From Polynucleobacter campilacus (GTDB taxonomy: Bacteria; Pseudomonadota; Gammaproteobacteria; Burkholderiales; Burkholderiaceae), in NCBI RefSeq assembly GCF_002206625.1, contig NZ_NGUP01000003.1, positions 704,968 through 768,967 of the forward strand: DNA of 64,000 nt. The letters run 5' to 3'. Made by a program: the position numbers and the translations under genes. Under the pieces are notes generated by a model. The model ran no database searches, was not told the DNA's origin, and saw nothing but the letters and a program-made list of their open reading frames with translations. Below, in pieces: positions 17,611-26,158 of this stretch (position 1 is the stretch's first letter; each line of letters opens with the position of its first letter).

Positions 17611-18512
17611 TGAGTATGACTTCATTACAAATAGTTGCTACACCTGATACCTTAAACGCCGCTCTCGAGACGTGGTTTATTCAGAATGACCTATTAGGGG
17701 GCGCACCTTACAACCCAGGCTTTGATCCGGAAAAAATCAGAAACTCTACAGTAGTCTATTTGGAGCTTGGTGAAATTAATTCTGGATTAATTCAGGCGCT
17801 CAAAACTGCTGGCAATAAAGTGGTTCTGTTTCATATGGGTGATGAGCGAGCAGACAAAAATAGTGCACTGTATTCGGCCTGTGATTTAGTGATCAGAAAT
17901 TATTACTTTTCCCACATCGTATCTACAGTTGCTGGCTCGCCAAAAGTACTTTGGGCCCCTAATGGTTTTAGAACCGGAGTGGGACCACGCTCTGCTACTG
18001 CCCTGAAGCAGGCAGATCAACGACAAGCAATAGCAGCATTCTTGGGCTGGATTAATAATGCAGCCTCTTATCAGGGTGAGCGTGCGAGCTTCGCAAAAGC
18101 TGCCGCTTTGTGTGGTGAGAATTTATTTGTTATGCCCTCGAATGGTTTTGCTGATGGTTATAACGTAGGTCTATATTCCGCAATTTTGGAGGACAGTATT
18201 TTTGCGCCATGCCCTGCCGGTAATTCGCCTGAAACGATTCGTCTTTACGATGCATTAGAGGTTGGAGCGATCCCTATTTCTTTAAAACATGACTTCCTGG
18301 TTTCAGAAGATGCCCTAGCTGCAATCGGCCCCGTACCTTTTCCAATAATTGATTCTTGGGAGCAATTACCCTTTTATCTTGTGCAAATGAAAAGCACACT
18401 GAGCACCAATCCTGCTGAGATCATAAAACTGCAAGCTAATTGTATTGATTGGTGGACTCGCTATAAACAAGCAATTGCCGGCCGTATATCGGATAGCATT
18501 AAGCAATTGTGA
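17610..18512 (+). CDS. Exostosin-like (GT47-type) glycosyltransferase
   Basis: A 300-residue protein. The C-terminal half has FAPCPAGNSPETIRLYDALE followed by VGAIPISL, the hallmark of the exostosin/GT47-like donor-binding lobe; the N-terminal half is a Rossmann-like domain (VVYLELGEINSGLIQAL, VVLFHMGDE). Proteins of this kind are best known from eukaryotes but occur in bacterial surface-glycan clusters. The sugar transferred is unknown. It overlaps the preceding glycosyltransferase by one base and converges with the 2OG oxygenase at 18523, only 10 bp apart. Confidence 0.6.
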   Translation: MSMTSLQIVATPDTLNAALETWFIQNDLLGGAPYNPGFDPEKIRNSTVVYLELGEINSGLIQALKTAGNKVVLFHMGDERADKNSALYSACDLVIRNYYFSHIVSTVAGSPKVLWAPNGFRTGVGPRSATALKQADQRQAIAAFLGWINNAASYQGERASFAKAAALCGENLFVMPSNGFADGYNVGLYSAILEDSIFAPCPAGNSPETIRLYDALEVGAIPISLKHDFLVSEDALAAIGPVPFPIIDSWEQLPFYLVQMKSTLSTNPAEIIKLQANCIDWWTRYKQAIAGRISDSIKQL

Positions 18513-18522
18513 TATTTACTAT

Positions 18523-19107
18523 TTAGAAGCCCTGCAAGAAATTAAAGTTGATGACACATCTTGCTGGGGTTGCCCGAGGCGGCTTGTTGGCGTGGAGCTG
18601 GCTCTCAGGAAAGTAAACCAACGTTCCTTTTTTAGGGGTAAATGAATAAATGACGGGGTATTGCTCATCTACTTTTTCATTGGTCATAAAAAGCGTATCT
18701 CCATCAGAGTCATTGACGTAATAAATTGCAACAATCCCCTTATCAGTTGTATCGAAATGAGGGGGATAGTAATTTTTCTCTGAAAACTCGACTACAGGAA
18801 AATTAACATTTAGCTTACAGCTGGACATTTTTGGTGGGATGCCAATTTTATTGACGATGGCTAGCGCCAGAGATTCAATAAGACCCCATTCATTTGATGC
18901 TAACTTTCCTTCAGTCACAAAACAGTGATTGAGCCTGACAGATTCTTTAGTATTTTTGTCCCAAAAGCCTGTTTGATCATCTACATAGACTGATTTTGTA
19001 TTGAGATAAAGCGGAAACTGGTTACTGAGTAATTTTTTCTCAAGCTCATCCTGTACCTCTTTCGAGACGACATCTTCAATGACATGAATATTTTCTGGAG
19101 CTTTCAT
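18523..19107 (-). CDS. 2-oxoglutarate/Fe(II)-dependent oxygenase, prolyl-4-hydroxylase-like
   Basis: A 194-residue protein with a double-stranded beta-helix pattern. HFD in YYPPHFDTTD supplies the first His and Asp iron ligands, the His in ESQLHANKPP the second, and the Arg in PARCVINFNF would bind the 2-oxoglutarate carboxylate. It would hydroxylate a substrate using O2 and 2-oxoglutarate; whether that is protein or sugar is unknown. It is convergent with the glycan cluster and lies just downstream of the MHS transporter gene on the same strand (17 bp). Confidence 0.75.
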   Translation of the reverse strand: MKAPENIHVIEDVVSKEVQDELEKKLLSNQFPLYLNTKSVYVDDQTGFWDKNTKESVRLNHCFVTEGKLASNEWGLIESLALAIVNKIGIPPKMSSCKLNVNFPVVEFSEKNYYPPHFDTTDKGIVAIYYVNDSDGDTLFMTNEKVDEQYPVIYSFTPKKGTLVYFPESQLHANKPPRATPARCVINFNFLQGF

Positions 19108-19124
19108 GATGAGAATATTAGCAT

Positions 19125-20471
19125 CTATTGATTGAGATTTTTATGGGCTGTTTCAGGCAATAAGTAGATAGCAAGAATGGCGGCAATACTGAGAAAAATG
19201 ACTGGATACCATAATCCCGCAAGACTATTTCCTAGTTGCTGATTTAGCCAGGTAACTATTAGCGGGAGTAGCCCTCCAATCCACCCTGCTGCAAGATTGT
19301 GCGGTAAGGTTGCCGCACTATTTCTATTTCTTGCTGGGAATAGCTCTGCGAGTAAAGCTGTTTGTGGTCCGACCACCAAAGCCAATATCAAAGAGAGGCT
19401 GACTAGAACACCCTCAATGAATAGTAGCGTAATGAGGCTGTTATTTGCTAGATAGGAATTTCCCAGACTCTGTAATTGATCAAAAGCACTATGCATTAAC
19501 AGGGCGCCTAATATTAGCCCGCCAGTGACTACCGGTTTTCGACCAATCTTGTCAGATAACCACCCTGCAAAAACAGTTAAGGGCAAAAGAGCAATCGTCG
19601 AGTAAATGCATAGTTGATCGACGATTTCTGGGGAGAGATTGACGGTGGTTTTTAAAAAAATGGCTGTATATACTTGCACACAGAAAAATAAGATAGCTCC
19701 ACTGGATGAGACGCAGAAAAATAACAAAAACATTCTTTTACGAATTTCTGCGCTCTTAAAGTTATTAATGAGCTGTGACTCTACTTTTTGGTTTTGTTTT
19801 GATAGCTCAATGAATGCTGGTGTTTCTTTTAAAGATTTACGGATAACAAATGCGAGTATCAACAGTGGAAGTGAGATCCAAAATGGCACTCTCCAACCCC
19901 ACGAGATAAATTCCTCTGGGCTTAGGTAACTTCTAAGCAATGCAATCTGAAGGGTAGAAAACAGAATTCCTAGTGGGCCCATCAGTTGTAAAAAGCTGGT
20001 TTTAAAGCCTCTGTATCCATCACCAGCATGCTCAGCTAGGAATACGGCGCTTCCCCCAATCTCTCCCCCCGCTGATAAGCCTTGGAGTAGACGTAAGGTA
20101 ACTAGGAGAATGGGCGCCCAAATACCTATTTCGGCATAGGTAGGTAAGAAGCCAACGCAGACAGTGGCTAGCCCCATAATGGCAATCGTGATCATAAAGA
20201 CGGGCTTACGGCCAATATGGTCCCCCATAGAGCCAAATATGGCTGAACCGATAGGGCGCACTACCATCCCCACCCCAAAAGTCGCCAGGCTAGCCAATAA
20301 GCTTGTGCCTGGATCGCTGGAGGGGAAGAATAGGGGGCCGAAAACAACTGCCAAAGTGGCAAAAGTTAAAAAGTCATACCACTCTAAAAAGGTCCCAAAG
20401 CAGGCAGCAAAAGCCACTTTTCGATAGGAATGAGCCTCTTTATTTTTTTCTAAGTTACTGATTTTATTCAA
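19125..20471 (-). CDS. MFS transporter, metabolite:H+ symporter (MHS) family
   Basis: A 448-residue, 12-span major facilitator. The N-terminal FGTFLEWYDFLTFATLA is the signature of the MHS/ProP/KgtP group. The loop 2-3 motif is GSMGDHIGRKPVF and its second-half counterpart is GWLSDKIGRKPV. RLLQGLSAGGEIGGSAVFLAEH in TM4 is also typical. It imports an organic acid or betaine with protons; which one cannot be decided from sequence. It lies on the minus strand upstream of the 2OG oxygenase and diverges from the phasin gene. Confidence 0.85.
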   Translation of the reverse strand: MNKISNLEKNKEAHSYRKVAFAACFGTFLEWYDFLTFATLAVVFGPLFFPSSDPGTSLLASLATFGVGMVVRPIGSAIFGSMGDHIGRKPVFMITIAIMGLATVCVGFLPTYAEIGIWAPILLVTLRLLQGLSAGGEIGGSAVFLAEHAGDGYRGFKTSFLQLMGPLGILFSTLQIALLRSYLSPEEFISWGWRVPFWISLPLLILAFVIRKSLKETPAFIELSKQNQKVESQLINNFKSAEIRKRMFLLFFCVSSSGAILFFCVQVYTAIFLKTTVNLSPEIVDQLCIYSTIALLPLTVFAGWLSDKIGRKPVVTGGLILGALLMHSAFDQLQSLGNSYLANNSLITLLFIEGVLVSLSLILALVVGPQTALLAELFPARNRNSAATLPHNLAAGWIGGLLPLIVTWLNQQLGNSLAGLWYPVIFLSIAAILAIYLLPETAHKNLNQ

Positions 20472-20522
20472 TTTAGTTTGTTTTTAAATATATATGTTGC
20501 AGAGCAGCAAAAAGTTCTTGAT

Positions 20523-20562
20523 TTGTCATATTTATTCAGTTACAGTTTTATGGTGCAGTGCA
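20523..20562 (+). promoter_or_regulatory. Candidate phasin promoter with a small dyad
   Basis: TTGTCA at 20523-20528 and TTTTAT at 20546-20551 are 17 bp apart, a plausible sigma-70 pair. Immediately downstream the perfect dyad TGCA-G-TGCA at 20554-20562 sits about where transcription would start. TGC-rich dyads are known targets of the PHB-sensing repressor PhaR, so this could be its operator; that link is inference only. Confidence 0.35.
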
Positions 20563-20645
20563 ATATTTAGGGCGTTTGAAACCTTTCAATCTCTCAATCC
20601 CGCACTTAATGAATTAGTTGTACCACTTAAATTATGGAGAAATAC

Positions 20646-21230
20646 ATGAACCAAGATCAAATCACCGCTCAATTGTCCCAAATTAACAGCAAAAGCCTTC
20701 AGGTTACATTTTCTTTGAGCGAAGCTGCCTTAGAAAATGCTCAGAAATTAGCTGAGTTAAATTACGCTGCTTCAAAAGATGCTTTGGTAAATGCTCAAGA
20801 TGGCATTCAGCAAGTTTTAACAGCTAAAGACCCAAAACAAGTTACTGAGCTTTTGAGTGCTGACGCATTGCAAGCTGCTGGTAGCCAAGCTGCAGCGTAC
20901 CAAAAGAAAGTAAGCAAAGTATTGCGTGATGGCAATTTAGAGTTTGCTAACGTAGTTGATGCAAGCATTGACCAGTTACAAGATGGCTTTCAGGATTGGA
21001 TCAATACTGTTACTGCTAATGCACCAGCTGGCTCAGAGGCGTTTATCTCATCTTTAAAGACTACATACGGTAGTGCATTACAAGGGTTTGAGCAGTTCCG
21101 CTCTGCTAGCAAAGAAGCTTTTGTGACCGCAGAAAAAACTGCCGATCAAGCGATCGAAGCTATTCGAGGTCAAATTGCTCAAGTTAAAAAATCTGCTGCA
21201 CCTGCATCACGTACGCGTAAGTCTGCTTAA
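20646..21230 (+). CDS. Phasin (PHB granule-coat protein)
   Basis: A 194-residue acidic, Ala/Gln-rich, nearly all-helical protein of the phasin_2 family, ending in a short basic tail (ASRTRKSA). Phasins coat polyhydroxybutyrate granules, control their size and keep other proteins off the surface. I choose ATG 20646 (MNQDQITAQL) because GGAGA lies just upstream; an ATG at 20634 adds four residues and overlaps that site. It stands alone, with its own likely promoter and a strong terminator at 21268. No phaC/phaA/phaB gene is visible in this window. Confidence 0.85.
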   Translation: MNQDQITAQLSQINSKSLQVTFSLSEAALENAQKLAELNYAASKDALVNAQDGIQQVLTAKDPKQVTELLSADALQAAGSQAAAYQKKVSKVLRDGNLEFANVVDASIDQLQDGFQDWINTVTANAPAGSEAFISSLKTTYGSALQGFEQFRSASKEAFVTAEKTADQAIEAIRGQIAQVKKSAAPASRTRKSA

Positions 21231-21267
21231 TTAGTAGATCTAATTTCAGAAACGCGTTTTAAATAAG

Positions 21268-21301
21268 ACCCCGCTTGGTGTGAACTAGGCGGGGTTTTTT
21301 A
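21268..21301 (+). terminator. Rho-independent terminator of the phasin gene
   Basis: The inverted repeat ACCCCGC (21268-21274) and GCGGGGT (21289-21295) is followed by a run of T to 21300. It lies 38 bp past the phasin stop and between two convergent genes. It may also stop rmuC transcription from the other side, although that side lacks a good T-run. Confidence 0.9.
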
Positions 21302-21312
21302 TTGATGCTAAT

Positions 21313-22587
21313 TTATTCAGCATCTGTGGAAGATTCGATCAATGGCGTAGATAAATTTTTGCTAGGCTTGATTCCAAGCTCACGAACTTTTTCGGCAGAG
21401 CGAATGAGATTGCCTTTGCCAGATTTCAATTTATTAAAAGCATCGTGATAACTGGTTTGCGCTTGATCTAAACGTTGCCCTAGTTTTTCTAGGTCCTCTA
21501 CAAATCCTACAAACTTGTCATAGAGATTGCCACACTGTTTGGCGATCTCAAGGGCATTGCGATTTTGCTGATCCTGTCTCCAAAGATGAGCAACAGTTCT
21601 TAGGGTGGCCATCAATGTACTTGGGCAAACTAACACGATATTTTTAGCCAACGCTTCTTGATATAGATTAGGCGCGGTCTTCAGCGCCAATAAGAATGCT
21701 GGCTCAATTGGCACAAACATCAAAACAAAATCAACAGAGCCAACGCCATATAAGGAGCTGTAGTTCTTTCCAGATAAGCCTTGTATATGATGGCGAAGCG
21801 ATTGGATATGGGCTGCCAGCTCTTGTTCTGCTTTGGCTGGATCGGTTGTTTGGGCATGTCTTGCATAAGCAGTAATCGATACTTTGCTATCTACTACTAG
21901 GCTTCTGCCTTCGGGCAGCTTGATCACAACGTCGGGTTGTAGACGCGAACCATCCGATTGGGTATGACTATCTTGGACCAAATACTCTTCGCCCTTACGC
22001 AGCCCAGAAGATTCTAGAATGGACTCTAAAACCAATTCCCCCCAATTACCCTGAACTTTGGAATCACCTTTGAGAGCCTGAGTCAAAGATCGGGTTTCAT
22101 CAGACATCCGAAGATTAAGATTGGCCAAGCGCTCGATCTCACTTTTGAGGGCAAAGCGTTCACGTGCTTCATTGCCATAAGAAGTGCTGACTTGTTCTTT
22201 AAACTCGGTGAGTTTAGTTTGCAGCGGCTTAAGCAGTGCATCTAAGCTAGCAGCATTTTGCTCAGTAAAGCGCTTCGATTTATCTTCCAAAATCTCATTC
22301 GCTAAATTCTTAAACTGATTTGTTAAAGCCTCTTTAGCTTCATTGAGAGACTCGATTCTTCCAAGACCTTGTTTGCGCTCAGAATCTAACGCTGCCTCAA
22401 GACGTATGGCGCTCTGAAGTGCCTGATCTCGCTCAGTGCGAAGATTCATTACAAGCGCTACCTCGGTTTGGGATTGTTGCTCAGTCCGTGATAATGCAGA
22501 GCGTAAATTCAGTGCGTAAACTAAAAGGCCTGCACACGAGATCAATGGCAGGCCAAATAGGAGAAGCGAGCTTAGATCAAAAGTCAC
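21313..22587 (-). CDS. rmuC: RmuC-family DNA recombination protein
   Basis: A 424-residue protein with an N-terminal membrane segment (SLLLFGLPLISCAGLLVYAL), a long coiled coil to about residue 150, and the RmuC domain. QGNWGELVLESILESSGLR, then VVDSKVSITAY marks the PD-(D/E)xK-like nuclease fold. RmuC limits recombination at short inverted repeats; its biochemistry is poorly known. It follows grxD by 18 bp and converges on the phasin terminator. Confidence 0.9.
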   Translation of the reverse strand: MTFDLSSLLLFGLPLISCAGLLVYALNLRSALSRTEQQSQTEVALVMNLRTERDQALQSAIRLEAALDSERKQGLGRIESLNEAKEALTNQFKNLANEILEDKSKRFTEQNAASLDALLKPLQTKLTEFKEQVSTSYGNEARERFALKSEIERLANLNLRMSDETRSLTQALKGDSKVQGNWGELVLESILESSGLRKGEEYLVQDSHTQSDGSRLQPDVVIKLPEGRSLVVDSKVSITAYARHAQTTDPAKAEQELAAHIQSLRHHIQGLSGKNYSSLYGVGSVDFVLMFVPIEPAFLLALKTAPNLYQEALAKNIVLVCPSTLMATLRTVAHLWRQDQQNRNALEIAKQCGNLYDKFVGFVEDLEKLGQRLDQAQTSYHDAFNKLKSGKGNLIRSAEKVRELGIKPSKNLSTPLIESSTDAE

Positions 22588-22605
22588 AGCACTAACACTA
22601 ATGAA

Positions 22606-22914
22606 TTAAGCTTTAATGAGTTTTTGGAGTTCACCAGACTCAAACATTTCAGAAATGATGTCTGAGCCGCCGATGAACTCACCATTAATGTAGAGCTGAG
22701 GAATGGTTGGCCAATTGGCATATTCTTTTACGCCTTGACGAATTCCAGCATCTTCTAAGACGTTAACGGTGTGGAGTGTTTCGACACCGCTTGCACGCAA
22801 AATATTGATAGCATTGCCAGAAAATCCGCACTGAGGAAACTGTGCAGTTCCCTTCATGAATAAAACAACAGGATGGCCAGTAACGATTTCTTTGATTTGA
22901 GCTTGAGTATCCAT
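22606..22914 (-). CDS. grxD: Monothiol glutaredoxin, CGFS type
   Basis: A 102-residue Grx4-type protein with active site CGFS (in PQCGFSGNA). Family features KGTAQFPQCGFS and WPTIPQLYINGEFIGGSDI are both present. CGFS glutaredoxins carry and hand over 2Fe-2S clusters, often with BolA, rather than reducing disulfides. In many betaproteobacteria it follows prmC; here the third TPR-GT41 gene lies between them. Confidence 0.95.
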   Translation of the reverse strand: MDTQAQIKEIVTGHPVVLFMKGTAQFPQCGFSGNAINILRASGVETLHTVNVLEDAGIRQGVKEYANWPTIPQLYINGEFIGGSDIISEMFESGELQKLIKA

Positions 22915-22997
22915 ATAAATCCTTTAAAAGTAATGAATAAATGATACCTCAGTACTTCATTTTCTGTATTGAATAGAGGTACCGGAGTTAAAGAAAA

Positions 22998-25286
22998 TTA
23001 AGGGTTAATTGTAATGTGATCAGGAGTTTGATTATTCAAATAACGTTCCATCGTTTTTTCAAAAGCTGCCTCGATGTATTGAACATTTAAAGGTGTATTA
23101 AACAGGGGGGTGCTGAATTTATTATGAGCGAGTTTTGTTTTAATACTTGCTAATCTAGATGGCTCTCGTCCAAGGGCTTGAGCAAGTTCGACATATTCCT
23201 TTTCTGAATTGGTTACTAGCTCTGGCAAGCCTATAGATTGCAATAGGCTTGCGGCCATTCTGCCTGCATAGGCATCCCCTAATTTAGTAATGATTGGCAA
23301 GCCAGCCCATAAGGCATCACTTGCAGTTGCACCACCGTTAAAAGGACAGGTATCTAAAAAGAGATCTGCGAGTCTATATCTCGCAAGATAAAGTTCTGTT
23401 GAAATTCTTTCTGCAAAAATAATCCGTGCAGGATCAACACCGGCTTTTACGCACTCCTTACTTAGGTTTTCAACTACAGCAGGTGTGTCCTTGAGTAGCC
23501 ACAGGACGCTGTTATCTACGTCTGCAAGGATTTTCATCCAGGAGTGAAAAACATTCGGCGTAATTTTGAAATTATTATTGAAGCAGCAATAAATCATGCC
23601 GCTCTCCGGTAATCCAAAGTCTTTTTTATTTAGTTGATCCGTTGCAATTGCTCTTTTACGATCATTAATTTGAAAAGAGTGAGGAAGATGAATTAATTTT
23701 TCAGTGTAATGCGAGGCATTAGACATTGGAATAAGAATGGGGTCTGCAATGATGTAATCAATGTAATGAGCTCCCATAGTCCCTGGGTGACCAAGGTAGC
23801 TTACCTGAACTGGTGCGGCACGGTGAGAAAAAATACCGCTGCGATTTTCATGAGTATGACCACATAAATCAATTCCAATATCGATCCCCATTTCTCTTGA
23901 GAGAAGAGCGATCTCTATTTCAGATTTATCTTGCACGTTGATGAATTGATCAAAGGCGCTACAAAGCCGATCATGCATTGGATTATTATTGTCGGCACCA
24001 AAGGAAAATCCAATCACCTCGAAGCGTTTGCGATCGTGCAATTGAATTAATTCAGCCATAAGAAATGAAACTGGGTGATTCTTAAAGTCAGGCGAGTAGT
24101 ATCCAATTCGAATTTTCTCATCAGATTTATTTGATGTAATAAATTCATTTTTAAATAATGCTTGTTTGCTTTGCACCCATCTTTCAGCAATTATTTTTTG
24201 TTGATTTGCGCTATCAAAAATACTAAATGAAATGAAGGGTGAGCATACATCTTTCCCTGCTGTGCAGGCTCGCCATAATTGTTCATAGTGGAATTCAAAA
24301 TTACTCCAATCGCATAAATGCATTTTGAGGTGCATGATTAGAGCCTTAATATTTTTCATTCCAGGTTGCATCTTATGAAGGCGCTCATAGATACCTAAGG
24401 CATCTTGATATCTTTTAAGCTCAATCAGGGTATTACCCTTATTTTTAAGAGCCTCAGGATAATCTGGAAATATTGTGAGAGCTGCATCATAAGCAAATAA
24501 CGCTTCCTGGTAGCGTTTCATTTCATTTAAGGTATTACCTTTGTTCGATAGTGACTCAAGATGGCTTGGCTGAAGAGAGAGGGCATTATCGTAAGACCTT
24601 AAAGCATCTTCATATTTTTTTAGATTATGAAGTACGGTTCCTTTATTGCAAAATGCAACATGATTGTTGGGATAGTATTTAAGCAATAAATCATAGGTTT
24701 GCAAGGCCTCTTCATGTGAGCCTTGTTCGTCGAGCGCATCCGCTAGCAGCAAGAGTCCATCAGCATGAGAAGGCTGGATCTCAACTGTTTTTTTCAAGGC
24801 ATCAAGAGCCTCAAGCTTTCTGTCCAGTTGATTTAAAGCTTTTGCTTGATTTACCCAAGTCTCTGCATAGCTCGAGTGCAGATTAATTGCAGAATTGGAT
24901 ACCATCAGCGCTTCTTCATGGCGCCCAAGTTGATTAAAGAGGTCGCTAAGATTGGTAAGGGCCTCTATATGTTTTGGGTTCACCCTAAGAGCTTTTTTGT
25001 ATTCCTCTATGGCCTCTAAAAAATTCTTTTCTAGTGAGTAAATGAGTCCGAGATTGTAGTGCGGTTCAGCTTCATTTGAATTTATAGATGATGCTTTCAG
25101 GAGTAATCGTTTGGCTTCTAGAAGCTTTCCAGAGTGGGCATAAGTTAAGCCAAGATTTTGAAGTCCATAAAAGTCATGCGGATCCTGAGAGAGAATTTTT
25201 AAAAAGCTTTTCTCTGCATCATCCAGCAATCCCTCCCTCAAATGCATAACACCCTTTTTCAGTAAATCTCGCTTATTGATACTCAT
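22998..25286 (-). CDS. TPR-repeat O-GlcNAc-transferase-like glycosyltransferase (GT41), paralog 3
   Basis: A 762-residue protein with TPR units over the first ~330 residues and a GT41 catalytic region after it. OGT histidines are H404 in NHPVSFL and H477 in DLCGHT, with lysine in FNNNFKITP. The catalytic half looks more like paralog 1 than paralog 2 (shared GAHYIDYIIAD/GASCYDYIIAD and LFLDTCPFN/LFLDTLPYN stretches). Its start is only 3 bp after the prmC stop, so it is probably translated from the hemA-prfA-prmC transcript. No signal peptide. Targets and donor sugar are unknown. Confidence 0.85.
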   Translation of the reverse strand: MSINKRDLLKKGVMHLREGLLDDAEKSFLKILSQDPHDFYGLQNLGLTYAHSGKLLEAKRLLLKASSINSNEAEPHYNLGLIYSLEKNFLEAIEEYKKALRVNPKHIEALTNLSDLFNQLGRHEEALMVSNSAINLHSSYAETWVNQAKALNQLDRKLEALDALKKTVEIQPSHADGLLLLADALDEQGSHEEALQTYDLLLKYYPNNHVAFCNKGTVLHNLKKYEDALRSYDNALSLQPSHLESLSNKGNTLNEMKRYQEALFAYDAALTIFPDYPEALKNKGNTLIELKRYQDALGIYERLHKMQPGMKNIKALIMHLKMHLCDWSNFEFHYEQLWRACTAGKDVCSPFISFSIFDSANQQKIIAERWVQSKQALFKNEFITSNKSDEKIRIGYYSPDFKNHPVSFLMAELIQLHDRKRFEVIGFSFGADNNNPMHDRLCSAFDQFINVQDKSEIEIALLSREMGIDIGIDLCGHTHENRSGIFSHRAAPVQVSYLGHPGTMGAHYIDYIIADPILIPMSNASHYTEKLIHLPHSFQINDRKRAIATDQLNKKDFGLPESGMIYCCFNNNFKITPNVFHSWMKILADVDNSVLWLLKDTPAVVENLSKECVKAGVDPARIIFAERISTELYLARYRLADLFLDTCPFNGGATASDALWAGLPIITKLGDAYAGRMAASLLQSIGLPELVTNSEKEYVELAQALGREPSRLASIKTKLAHNKFSTPLFNTPLNVQYIEAAFEKTMERYLNNQTPDHITINP

Positions 25287-25289
25287 GGC

Positions 25290-26150
25290 TTATGAATGCA
25301 CTTTTCTTGCTGTTACGGTCCTAGATTTTCCAGCTAGATCTAAGCCTTTATTAATATCAAAAAATTTAGAATCAGACATTAATTTTTCTACTGCCTCTGA
25401 TTGATCAAAACCATGCTCGACTGCAATTAAACCACCTGGTTTTAAGTATTTACTTGCTTGAGAAATAATAATTTCCAGACAAGTCAACCCGCTAGCATGA
25501 TCAGTGAGCGCTGAAATGGGCTCAAATCGTAGATCACCTTGAGTGAGATGGATATCCTGGTTTGCTATATAAGGTGGATTACTTAAGATAATGTCAAACA
25601 AGGTCTTATCATTCAAAGCATCGTACCAGTTACCCTGCGTAAACTGCACACGAGAATCTAAGCCTAAACGTTTGGCGTTAGCCATGGCAATTGCAAGGGC
25701 CTCAGAGGATAGATCTGTTGCGGTAACTATTGCACTTGGGGCTTCATGTGCAATTGCCAGTGCAATGGCTCCAGACCCCGTTCCGAGATCGAGAACTTTG
25801 GCTGCCCCTGTTTCTTTTGCAATTCGCTTAATTTCACAAAGACCAATATCAACTAACAGCTCAGTTTCGGGGCGGGGTATCAAAACGCCAGGCGCAACTT
25901 TTAATTCAATATTGTGAAATCCTCTTTTGCCGATGAGGTAGGCGATCGGCTCACCTTCGAGCCTTTTTGACTCAATGAATTTCCAGTCCTCAAACGCTTG
26001 GGCATTGAGCTCCATGTCATCGTGTGCTAGTAGCGCAGAGCGAGAAAGCTGGTAGTGCTTATCTAGTAAATGAGCCAGAAGGATTCGAGCTTCATTGGGG
26101 GGAAGTAATGTAGCACTCAATAAAGAGCGCAGACTCAAATCTTGACCCAT
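25290..26150 (-). CDS. prmC: Peptide chain release factor N5-glutamine methyltransferase
   Basis: A 286-residue HemK/PrmC protein. The N-terminal helical domain recognises release factors; the C-terminal Rossmann domain has VLDLGTGSGAIALAIA (SAM-binding motif I) and the catalytic NPPY in ILSNPPYIA. It methylates the Gln of the GGQ loop in RF1 and RF2. It lies 8 bp after prfA, its own substrate gene, on the minus strand. Confidence 0.95.
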   Translation of the reverse strand: MGQDLSLRSLLSATLLPPNEARILLAHLLDKHYQLSRSALLAHDDMELNAQAFEDWKFIESKRLEGEPIAYLIGKRGFHNIELKVAPGVLIPRPETELLVDIGLCEIKRIAKETGAAKVLDLGTGSGAIALAIAHEAPSAIVTATDLSSEALAIAMANAKRLGLDSRVQFTQGNWYDALNDKTLFDIILSNPPYIANQDIHLTQGDLRFEPISALTDHASGLTCLEIIISQASKYLKPGGLIAVEHGFDQSEAVEKLMSDSKFFDINKGLDLAGKSRTVTARKVHS

Positions 26151-26158
26151 GATTTATA

